This document shows positions 1-5,151 of a stretch of DNA of 8,131 bases, piece by piece. The stretch is from CAZSGN01 sp964606415 (GTDB taxonomy: Bacteria > Bacteroidota > Bacteroidia > Bacteroidales > JBBRXJ01). Position numbers and translations under genes: made by a program. The stretch covers positions 1 to 8,131 of the forward strand of contig CAZSGN010000121.1 in the NCBI GenBank assembly GCA_964606415.1, in the 5' to 3' direction. Numbering within the stretch: the stretch's first letter is position 1; every line of letters begins with the position of its first letter. The notes beneath the pieces were generated by a model. That model had not been told where the DNA came from. It searched no databases and saw only the letters and a program-made list of their open reading frames with translations.

Positions 1-130
1 TGACTGTATTCCCGACATAAAAATGCGACATTATATTTTGATGCGGATCAGGAGTCCTGACTGGTGTAAATGAGTAATTTTGGGACAAGCATAACGGAGT
101 TAGTGGACATGATGGGCGGACACTATTGAA
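1..130. repeat. Clustered GACA repeats, possible insertion-element end
   Basis: No gene is visible here. Two CGACAT copies start at 13 and 26, and three GGACA copies start at 83, 105 and 118. Both the first pair and the last pair are exactly 13 bases apart. A perfect 13-base palindrome (TCAGGAGTCCTGA) lies at 48-60. Several short spaced repeats near an edge are a known feature of IS21-family ends, and the text resembles such ends from memory, but no transposase is in the window. The boundary, if any, may be near 125. The repeats are seen directly; the mobile-element reading is a weak inference. Confidence 0.3.
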
Positions 131-238
131 TCTATATGTTGTTTTATTGTTTATGACCATCTGTATCAGCCGATAGCGCTCGAAGAATTTGGCTCACGTG
201 GTAAATATATCAGCAGCGTTGGCATATTCAAATCTTTC

Positions 239-272
239 TTGATCATCATTTGATCGGTTTTTGTTATATTTG
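239..272 (+). promoter_or_regulatory. Candidate promoter and operator-like dyad for the BASS transporter
   Basis: TATATTTG at 265-272 fits the Bacteroidota -7 consensus TAnnTTTG and ends 16 bases before the ATG at 289. The -33 element is weak: a TTG at 239-241 is 23 bases upstream, longer than the usual 19-21. A short inverted repeat, GATCA-N5-TGATC, lies at 241-255 just upstream of the -7 box and could bind a regulator. The predicted leader would be only about ten bases. Confidence 0.4.
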
Positions 273-288
273 GCTTTGATTTTTAGCT

Positions 289-1155
289 ATGCAATCAGCC
301 GTTTTTTCTGACATATTACTGCCCTTCGTGCTTGTCGTTGTGATGTTTGGAATGGGGATTACCCTTGAAAAAAAAGATTTCCAGGAACTTTTTCTTAAAC
401 CTCGCTCTATCGTTACAGGCTTAATAGCCCAGATGGTCCTTCTTCCATTGGTTGCCTTTATTCTTGTCTTTTTTCTTGATATTCCTCCTGTCATTAAAGT
501 TGGCTTTATTCTGATTGCTGCCTGCCCGGGTGGTACGGCTTCTAATCTGGTGGCTTTTTTACTTCGCGGTAATGTTGCATTGTGTGTTACCCTGACGGCT
601 ATCACTAGTATATTGATTTTGGTGACTTTGCCTTTGATCGTTAATTTGGGCCTTATTGTTTTTCTTGGCCATGCCGAAGATATTTCATTGCCGCTGGACC
701 GCACCGTGTTAAATATTTTTCTTTACACATTGCTTCCTGTTGGTGCTGGATTGTTTTTGAGAGAAAAGCGTCCTGCCATAGCCAAAAGAATGCAAAAGCC
801 GATGGAGTATATTATGACCATTTTGTTGTTTGCAGCATTCCTTGCGATCCTTCTTTTTGAGGAGTCTCAGGAGACGTCTTTTCTTCGCAAATACGGATAC
901 GTTTTGCCTGTTGCACTTGCGCTGAATTTTTTCTCGATGCTTGTGGGATATCTTTTTGCACGAGCGATGTCGTTAAGGCATAAGGATAATTTCACGATCA
1001 GTGTACAGGTTGGGCTGCAAAATAGTGCTTTGGCGATTTATGTGGCCGGGTCTTTAATTGGCAGTAGTGAGATGGCTGTTGTATCGGTGATATATAGTGC
1101 ATTTACTTTTTTTTCAACCGCCTTATTTGGCTACCTCGCAAAACGTTTCGGTTAA
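289..1155 (+). CDS. BASS-family (bile acid:sodium symporter-like) transporter
   Basis: This 288-residue inner-membrane protein is hydrophobic throughout and consistent with the nine or ten helices of the BASS fold. Family landmarks are FGMG at 20-23, Gln48 in GLIAQMVLLP, the ACPGGTASN loop ending at Ser85-Asn86, and VGLQNSALA from 241. Family members move organic anions with sodium; the name does not imply a bile acid, and the substrate cannot be read from the sequence. Aligned by eye with the bacterial ASBT homologue from Neisseria meningitidis, sodium ligands Gln77, Ser114, Asn115, Thr132 and Gln264 are kept (Gln48, Ser85, Asn86, Thr103, Gln244). Ser128 becomes Cys99 and the key Glu260 becomes Gln240. 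The gene stands alone on the + strand and converges on the - strand genes. Its start is the only ATG that gives the usual N-terminus. Confidence 0.9.
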   Translation: MQSAVFSDILLPFVLVVVMFGMGITLEKKDFQELFLKPRSIVTGLIAQMVLLPLVAFILVFFLDIPPVIKVGFILIAACPGGTASNLVAFLLRGNVALCVTLTAITSILILVTLPLIVNLGLIVFLGHAEDISLPLDRTVLNIFLYTLLPVGAGLFLREKRPAIAKRMQKPMEYIMTILLFAAFLAILLFEESQETSFLRKYGYVLPVALALNFFSMLVGYLFARAMSLRHKDNFTISVQVGLQNSALAIYVAGSLIGSSEMAVVSVIYSAFTFFSTALFGYLAKRFG

Positions 1156-1166
1156 TAATTTGCAAT

Positions 1167-1202
1167 AAAAAAAAGCTGCCTTATTGCTAAAGCAGCTTTT
1201 TT
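1167..1202. terminator. Bidirectional intrinsic terminator between converging genes
   Basis: GCTGC (1175-1179) pairs with GCAGC (1192-1196). The stem is extended by the flanking A tract (1167-1174) and T tract (1197-1202), giving about 11 pairs. The U tract is present in both reading directions, so the hairpin can end the transporter transcript (stop at 1155) and the small exported-protein transcript (stop at 1220). Confidence 0.85.
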
Positions 1203-1219
1203 ATTACGTTTACTGATGA

Positions 1220-1447
1220 TTATTTGTCATCACAGTTTCTCTCTTTTTTCTTTTTGTCACAACACTTGTGGTCTTTTTTCTTTTTATCATCACAACCGTC
1301 TCCGTCAGGAGTGACAGTTGATATTGATACCGCAGTTGAGTAAACTGCCGATTGTGACATACTTGCTCCTGCTAACATTGTTGTTAAAGCAAAAACAGTG
1401 ATGAAGCCGGCCATCATTCTTAAAATACTTCTTCCTTTGGTTTTCAT
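1220..1447 (-). CDS. Small exported Cys/Asp/Lys-repeat protein
   Basis: This is a 75-residue protein of a family I do not recognise. Residues 2-10 are basic (K2, K4, R6, R10), followed by a hydrophobic stretch of about 15 residues and small residues (AGAS, residues 26-29), which is a convincing signal peptide. There is no lipobox cysteine. Mature residues 48-75 start with DGDG and then carry a ten-residue repeat of the form C-x-D-K-K-K-K-[DE]-[HR]-x, about 2.4 copies, with cysteines at 52, 62, 63 and 72. The tail is therefore highly charged, with paired acidic and lysine runs plus possible metal ligands or disulfides. The gene lies downstream of the sigma/anti-sigma pair on the same strand but 286 bases away, so it probably has its own promoter. 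Function is unknown; metal binding is only a guess. Confidence 0.65.
   Translation of the reverse strand: MKTKGRSILRMMAGFITVFALTTMLAGASMSQSAVYSTAVSISTVTPDGDGCDDKKKKDHKCCDKKKKERNCDDK
1242..1289. repeat. 30-bp tandem repeat inside the small exported-protein gene
   Basis: The 18-base segments at 1242-1259 and 1272-1289 match at 17 positions and lie exactly 30 bases apart, which is ten codons. Part of a third copy is seen at 1227-1236. The preserved period and near identity suggest a fairly recent in-frame duplication that made the decapeptide repeat. Confidence 0.8.
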
Positions 1448-1486
1448 AATGTTTGATTTTTTAGATTCCTAATTCATTATTTTATC

Positions 1487-1500
1487 AGGATTCAAATCCT
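1487..1500. promoter_or_regulatory. 14-bp dyad, candidate operator
   Basis: AGGATTCAAATCCT has six-base arms and a two-base spacer. It lies about 40 bases upstream of the ATG at 1447, a usual place for a regulator site or promoter element of the small exported-protein gene. Short dyads arise by chance in AT-rich DNA, so the role is unproven. Confidence 0.3.
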
Positions 1501-1687
1501 ATAAAATATGTAGGCAATATATGAAAAAAATTTGACACCATAAAATTTAATGGTTATTTTCCGAATATTTCTTTGATAATTCATCAGGTAAAGAATTCGT
1601 GAGTGGATGAGCAAGAAGCCAGTATAAGAGGCTTATAGCAGAAAAAGAAAATGGTTGTGGGGGTGCGATAAAAATTGAATGATTAAT

Positions 1688-1715
1688 CCCCTTCTTTAGC
1701 GGGGCGGGGAGAAGG
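1688..1715. repeat. GC-rich palindromic element, possible dispersed repeat
   Basis: A sharply GC-rich stretch in AT-rich DNA reads CCCCTTCT, TTAGC, GGGGCGGGG, AGAAGG. CCTTCT (1690-1695) pairs with AGAAGG (1710-1715). From memory, its style resembles short CCCCTCCTTTGGAGGGG-type elements scattered between genes in many Bacteroidota. It lies 18 bases past the anti-sigma stop and could act as a hairpin at the transcript end, though no U tract follows. Confidence 0.4.
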
Positions 1716-1733
1716 TATTTATATTAACCAAGG

Positions 1734-2057
1734 TTATTTCGATTCTTCTTCCAGTATTTTTTTAAGTTGGTCTTTTTGTTCAGGAGTAAGGTGATGATAG
1801 ATATTTTCATCAGCATCTTCTTTTAATATACCAATTTTTGCATCCAATTGCTTAATTTGTTTGGCATAGCGACGGCAAAGTTCACATACCATATGATGCA
1901 TTCTAAGATTGATTTTTTCCTTAATTGTTAATTTGGTATCCAATGACTTGGAAATAAGAAAAGAGGCTTCTTCGCAGGATATCATTTTTTTTGACATCCA
2001 CACCACTATTTTGTATTTAAACCCTTTCCTTTCTTTATTGGTCTTATTCTTTGACAT
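1734..2057 (-). CDS. Soluble zinc-type anti-sigma factor
   Basis: This 107-residue protein carries the zinc anti-sigma signature: His54-x3-Cys58-x2-Cys61, with a further Cys28 placed 25 residues before His54. This C-x25-H-x3-C-x2-C spacing equals that of the redox-sensing anti-sigma factor RsrA as I recall it. The rest is charged and helical, with no membrane segment, so it should act in the cytoplasm by holding the sigma factor encoded just upstream. In the family, oxidation or metal change releases zinc and frees the sigma factor; that this one senses redox is inference. The gene starts 82 bases after the sigma stop on the same strand and is probably cotranscribed. The basic first 20 residues extend before the usual domain, and Met21 or Met25 could be the true start. 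Confidence 0.75.
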   Translation of the reverse strand: MSKNKTNKERKGFKYKIVVWMSKKMISCEEASFLISKSLDTKLTIKEKINLRMHHMVCELCRRYAKQIKQLDAKIGILKEDADENIYHHLTPEQKDQLKKILEEESK

Positions 2058-2139
2058 GTAATAAAATTTATGGTCTTACCCTTAATTTCTTTAAATTCTA
2101 TAATGGACGATAGAAATGTTTTTTTATGGCTATTCGTAT

Positions 2140-2706
2140 TTATTCATTGTTTTTTATCCACTTTCTTTCTATACATTCTCTTAATTGCACCCTGGCTCTG
2201 TGCAGTATCACCCATAAGTTGGACGATGTAATCTCGAAATTCTTACAGATATCTTTGGTTGGCATGTCTTCTATTACTTTCAGGGTGAAAATCGAAGCAT
2301 ATTTCTCGGGTAAATGCGCAACGCATTGTTCATATATTTTTTGAAATTCCTGGTTTTCTAATAAATCCTGTGTGTCATGATCCCATGATTTTGGCGCACG
2401 TGATTCGATCCAATGCCCGGCAAAATCGCCTTCTTGCTCGTAAGGGGATTCTTTTTGGCTATATGAATCTTCTTTTTGTCGTGATTTTTTGCGGTAGTGA
2501 TCAATGATTTTGTTTTTAAGAATCGCTGTTAACCAGGTTTTTTCAGTACTCCGGCCCTCGAAGTTTTTTTGGGCATGCAAGGCTGATAAAAATGTCTCCT
2601 GCACCAGGTCTTCTGCAATTTCTGAAGATTGCACCCTTATGCGGGCATAATTGTAGAGATAGTCAGAATATTGATCAATCCAATTCTTGGGGTTAACAGC
2701 AGCCAT
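2140..2706 (-). CDS. ECF-type RNA polymerase sigma factor
   Basis: This 188-residue group 4 (ECF) sigma factor directs RNA polymerase to a specific promoter set. Region 2 spans about 10-75, with AEDLVQETFLSAL at 31-43 (core binding) and the promoter-melting and -10 recognition helix around 52-73 (RSTEKTWL, IIDHYRK). Region 4 spans about 121-180, with LPEKYASIF and a helix-turn-helix at 147-177 ending in LHRARVQLREC. The linker at 74-118 is long and carries FAGHW and PKSW, an aromatic pattern I associate with a distinct ECF subgroup. Length is normal. The anti-sigma gene follows on the same strand, so the pair is probably one operon. A promoter-like sequence lies 24 bases upstream of the start. 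Target genes cannot be read from the sequence. Confidence 0.92.
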   Translation of the reverse strand: MAAVNPKNWIDQYSDYLYNYARIRVQSSEIAEDLVQETFLSALHAQKNFEGRSTEKTWLTAILKNKIIDHYRKKSRQKEDSYSQKESPYEQEGDFAGHWIESRAPKSWDHDTQDLLENQEFQKIYEQCVAHLPEKYASIFTLKVIEDMPTKDICKNFEITSSNLWVILHRARVQLRECIERKWIKNNE

Positions 2707-2729
2707 TAAATTGTTGTTTTATGTCAACA

Positions 2730-2759
2730 TAAATATAATAGCTTTTTATGGATTTACAA
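2730..2759 (-). promoter_or_regulatory. Candidate promoter of the sigma/anti-sigma operon
   Basis: Read on the - strand, GTTG is followed by 19 bases and then TATATTTA. The spacing fits the Bacteroidota TTTG-N19-TAnnTTTG promoter, with seven of eight -7 bases compatible (last G is A). A small inverted repeat, TGTTG-N8-CAACA at 2712-2729, lies between it and the start codon at 2706 and could be an autoregulatory site. Confidence 0.5.
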
Positions 2760-2803
2760 CAGGAAAAGATATCAAGTTGCAGGAGAATGCTGATTAAGAA
2801 AAT

Positions 2804-2881
2804 AAACCCAATTATGTTAAAAACGTTAGCGAGAATCGCTCAATTTGGGTTATATTTATTTGTTTGATGATACAATTGAGC
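2804..2881. other. Nested and competing inverted repeats between the coiled-coil and sigma genes
   Basis: The 260-base gap 2707-2966 has no supported gene. Inside it, AACCCAA (2805-2811) pairs with TTGGGTT (2845-2851), extended by two pairs past a bulge. Within this loop, AGCGA-GAA-TCGCT (2828-2840) forms a perfect tight hairpin. GCTCAATT (2838-2845) can instead pair with AATTGAGC (2874-2881), which would break both. On the - strand the outer stem is followed by a T-rich stretch, so it may end the coiled-coil gene transcript, whose stop is at 2967. Confidence 0.45.
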
Positions 2882-2966
2882 AAAAAAATAAATGATCGCT
2901 TTGCAATAAACACATTACGCTGTAAATTAATATCTGCAAACAGAGTGTAAAAAGATATTGATTAAT

Positions 2967-3416
2967 TTATTGCAAAAATTTAAACAGGATCGTTAGCAAA
3001 ATAATAATCCCGAAGCCAATATTCATGAAAGTAAACATCATGGAAAATTTTTTATTCATGTCTTCAAAGCGCTTATCTATCGCTTCAAAACGTTTATCCA
3101 TATATTTATACATGTCTTCAAAGCGTTTATCTGTTGCTTCAAAGCGTTTGTCTATCGCCTCAAAGCGTTTATCAATTGCCTCAAAGCGTTTATCAATTGC
3201 CTCAAAGCGCTTGTCTACTGCCTCGAAACGGCTGTTCATCATTTCCAGCATCATTTTTATATCCTCTTTGGTAGCCAGTTTTTCTTCCTGGAAATGCCCC
3301 ATCTCAATTAAGGATTCATAAAAAATATTTGCCAGTTCTTCTTCGTCTTTTTCTTTGAAAGAAGTTATCTTATGGTCTCTGATGATTTGACGTATTCTTT
3401 TTTTCTCGAGGAACAT
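2967..3416 (-). CDS. Membrane-anchored heptad-repeat coiled-coil protein
   Basis: This 149-residue protein has three parts. Residues 1-50 are charged and helical. Residues 60-127 are a coiled coil built from RFEAIDK-type heptads, with Phe at 64, 71, 78, 85, 92, 99, 110, 117 and 124, and Val/Ile/Thr/Met three residues after each. Residues 126-147 form a hydrophobic C-terminal membrane helix (GFGIIILLTILF). Between Phe99 and Phe110 the register shifts by an 11-residue unit containing MYKYM, a classic coiled-coil stutter. The layout recalls Borrelia Bdr proteins and the many bacterial TKEDI-RFE repeat proteins of unknown role; I do not assign a function. The long coil probably faces the cytoplasm, because there is no signal peptide and the anchor is at the end. 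The gene stands apart from pgi upstream (137 bases) and the sigma gene downstream. Confidence 0.85.
   Translation of the reverse strand: MFLEKKRIRQIIRDHKITSFKEKDEEELANIFYESLIEMGHFQEEKLATKEDIKMMLEMMNSRFEAVDKRFEAIDKRFEAIDKRFEAIDKRFEATDKRFEDMYKYMDKRFEAIDKRFEDMNKKFSMMFTFMNIGFGIIILLTILFKFLQ
3064..3243. repeat. In-frame 21-bp tandem repeat array
   Basis: Eight units begin at 3064, 3085, 3118, 3139, 3160, 3181, 3202 and 3223. Most read TCAAAGCGYTTRTC plus a variable end. The units at 3160 and 3181 are identical, which suggests a recent duplication. The unit at 3085 is 33 bases long and encodes the coiled-coil stutter. All units keep the reading frame, so copy-number change would lengthen or shorten the coil by seven residues at a time. 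Confidence 0.95.
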
Positions 3417-3426
3417 ATCATTATGT

Positions 3427-3468
3427 TTTTAATATTATAAATTTAATAAAAAATCTATAATATTAAAA
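3427..3468. repeat. 13-bp perfect AT-only inverted repeat upstream of the coiled-coil gene
   Basis: TTTTAATATTATA (3427-3439) is the exact reverse complement of TATAATATTAAAA (3456-3468), with a 16-base loop. The near arm is ten bases from the ATG at 3416, so it would fold in the leader of that gene's mRNA or form an operator. A shorter dyad, GTTAT-N5-ATAAC, follows directly at 3469-3483. Confidence 0.75.
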
Positions 3469-3487
3469 GTTATTATAGATAACATAT

Positions 3488-3549
3488 GTCTGTTCAGAAT
3501 GTTTCAGTTACCAGGGCATAACGTAGCACATGGAACATTCTGAACAGAC
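3488..3549. repeat. 62-base hairpin directly after pgi (possible terminator or small palindromic element)
   Basis: The arms at 3488-3506 and 3531-3549 match at 18 of 19 positions, 16 of them consecutive (GTCTGTTCAGAATGTT), around a 24-base loop. The loop contains a further GTTA-N8-TAAC at 3507-3522. On the pgi (-) strand the hairpin begins only four bases after the stop codon and is followed by ATATGTTATC rather than a U tract, so it is not a textbook intrinsic terminator. It could block transcription, protect the mRNA end, or be a MITE/REP-like element. It does not fit an integron attC site. Confidence 0.85.
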
Positions 3550-3553
3550 GCTA

Positions 3554-4909
3554 TTAAAGCCTTTCCTTAATTTTTGCTGATTCTTCCTCAAAACCGGGTT
3601 TATCAAGCAGTGCAAACATGTTTTTCTTGTAAGCTTCAACGCCGGGTTGGTCAAATGGATTAATACCCAGGATATAACCACTGATCCCGCAGGCAAGTTC
3701 AAAGAAATACATGATTTGCCCCAGGTAGTATTCATTGATTTTAGGTATTTCAATTCGGATATTAGGTACGCCACCATCAATATGCGCCAGAGCAGTACCT
3801 AACTCTGCTTTTTTGTTGACTTCGTCGATTTCTTTGCCTGCCAGATAATTCAATTTATCAAGATTCGTGTCATCGGAGGGGATGCGTACGGTATGGTTTT
3901 GGTTTTCAACAGAGACCATGGTTTCAAAAAGAGTCCGTTCGCCTTCCTGGATGTATTGTCCCATGGAATGGAGATCTGTACTAAAATCACAGGCAGCGGG
4001 AAAGATTCCTTTCCCTTCTTTTCCTTCGCTTTCTCCGAAAAGTTGCTTCCACCATTCGGAAAGAAAATGAAGCCGGTTATCAAAATTAACCAGGATTTCA
4101 ATTTTCTTACCACGTTCGTAGAGTGCGTTGCGGGTGGCTGCATAGATGGCTGCCGGGTTTTGCTCAAATGGTGTTTTGGCATCATTGCACAGGGCCTCCA
4201 TGTCTTTAGCGCCTTGAACCAATTGGCGCACATCAAAGCCGCCTATAGCCAGGGGGACAAGTCCCACCGGGGTTAATACGCTGTAGCGTCCGCCAACATC
4301 ATCTGGTATCACGTATGATTTATATCCTTCATCATTGGCCAACTGTCTCAATGCTCCTTTTGAGGAGTCTGTAATGGCGATGATACGTTCGCGGGCCTCT
4401 TCTTTGCCGACTTTCTCTTCCAGATGTTCACGGAGTAAACGGAAAGCAATGGCTGGTTCAGTGGTGGTGCCGGATTTTGAGATAACAATTAATGCATAAG
4501 AGCGGTCATGCAACATTTCAATTAATTCATGGAGGTAATCTTCACCAATATTGTGTCCTGCAAAAAGTAAAAGGGGGTTTTCATGATCTTTCTTCAGGTG
4601 CTCGAATTGGTGGCTCATGGCTTCATTAACAGCTTTGGCCCCAAGATAAGAACCTCCTATGCCAATAACAACTGCTATATCAATTTTTGATTTTAATGAT
4701 TTAGCAGTTTTCTCAAGATCAATCAACTCTTCTTCGCTGATTGAAGAGGGTAAATTTAGCCAGCCTAAGAAATCGCTTCCTTTTCCGCTACCATCCTGGA
4801 GCGCTTTTAAGCAATTCATCGCGGTTTCATGATAACCATAGATTGTCTCTTGTGAGACAAATGAGAAGGTGTTATCTACTGCTAATTTGAGATGTTCCAT
4901 AAAATTCAT
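3554..4909 (-). CDS. pgi: Glucose-6-phosphate isomerase
   Basis: This enzyme interconverts glucose 6-phosphate and fructose 6-phosphate in the cytoplasm, for glycolysis and gluconeogenesis. At 451 residues it is the short bacterial type found in Bacillus and Bacteroides. Landmarks are GIGGSYLGAKAV at 83-94, the phosphate-binding SKSGTTTE at 144-151, the first family signature DDVGGRYSVLTP at 203-214, the catalytic Glu293 in GES, His314 in DLHSMGQ, and the second signature GINPFDQPGVEAYK ending at the active-site Lys428. All key residues are present. The ATG at 4909 gives a normal N-terminus; Met4 is a near alternative. It is the last gene of the lysS-gpsA-pgi run but lies 242 bases after gpsA, so it may have its own promoter. 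The hairpin at 3488-3549 follows its stop directly. Confidence 0.97.
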   Translation of the reverse strand: MNFMEHLKLAVDNTFSFVSQETIYGYHETAMNCLKALQDGSGKGSDFLGWLNLPSSISEEELIDLEKTAKSLKSKIDIAVVIGIGGSYLGAKAVNEAMSHQFEHLKKDHENPLLLFAGHNIGEDYLHELIEMLHDRSYALIVISKSGTTTEPAIAFRLLREHLEEKVGKEEARERIIAITDSSKGALRQLANDEGYKSYVIPDDVGGRYSVLTPVGLVPLAIGGFDVRQLVQGAKDMEALCNDAKTPFEQNPAAIYAATRNALYERGKKIEILVNFDNRLHFLSEWWKQLFGESEGKEGKGIFPAACDFSTDLHSMGQYIQEGERTLFETMVSVENQNHTVRIPSDDTNLDKLNYLAGKEIDEVNKKAELGTALAHIDGGVPNIRIEIPKINEYYLGQIMYFFELACGISGYILGINPFDQPGVEAYKKNMFALLDKPGFEEESAKIKERL

Positions 4910-4978
4910 TTTTTATTGTTTAATCATCATTGTGTTTTCTTATCAATCCATTATTGATATTTCATTCATTATGCTTAT

Positions 4979-4986
4979 CAAAAATA
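4979..4986 (-). promoter_or_regulatory. Candidate -7 element for pgi
   Basis: TATTTTTG on the - strand fits TAnnTTTG and lies about 70 bases upstream of the pgi ATG. No TTG is seen at the expected -33 distance. The rest of the 242-base gpsA-pgi gap (4910-5151) is AT-rich with no supported gene or clear gpsA terminator, so readthrough from gpsA remains possible. Confidence 0.3.
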
Positions 4987-5151
4987 GAAAAAAATGCTTG
5001 TTTTTTTATGGCCTGTGTATTATCTGTTTAAAATGCAATATATCATTTTGGTTCTCCACTAATTTAATGAAAGCTTGCAATTTGTTTATAACAATTTTAA
5101 CAGTGTCTTATATCATTTAAATATTTAACCATTAAAATAAGGGTAGAACCA

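Larger units (their letters stand above)
1448..1733. other. Intergenic region upstream of the small exported-protein gene
   Basis: This 286-base AT-rich spacer has no supported gene. It holds the dyad at 1487-1500, a second perfect dyad TATAAG-AGG-CTTATA at 1623-1637, and the GC-rich element at 1688-1715. No good TAnnTTTG box was found; the closest on the - strand has one extra base (TAGGATTTG), next to the first dyad. Confidence 0.5.

Noticed and set aside
264..704. Long - strand open frame opposite the transporter gene
   Set aside because: It is antisense to a well-supported BASS coding region, is rich in Arg, Lys and Thr without a domain, and looks like a shadow frame.
2814..2867. 17-codon + strand frame that could encode a small hydrophobic peptide
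   Set aside because: It is too short to separate from chance, has no ribosome binding site, and lies within the inverted-repeat region.
3064..3243. CRISPR-like array of regularly spaced repeats
   Set aside because: The 21-bp units are directly adjacent with no unique spacers, and they encode in-frame heptads.
3025..3321. + strand open frame with SKRLSIA repeats
   Set aside because: It is the other strand of the 21-bp repeat array; repeats without stops stay open on both strands. The - strand frame has a sensible coiled coil and membrane anchor.
3488..3549. Integron attC site
   Set aside because: The outer ends read GTCTGTT/AACAGAC rather than RYYYAAC/GTTRRRY, and no cassette gene or integrase is present.
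3554..4276. Several shorter open frames on both strands inside pgi
   Set aside because: They overlap the fully conserved glucose-6-phosphate isomerase frame and show no motifs of their own.
4869..5120. + strand hydrophobic open frame of 83 codons
   Set aside because: It starts inside pgi on the other strand and runs through AT-rich spacer; Phe/Ile-rich translations are expected from such DNA. No promoter or family match is seen.
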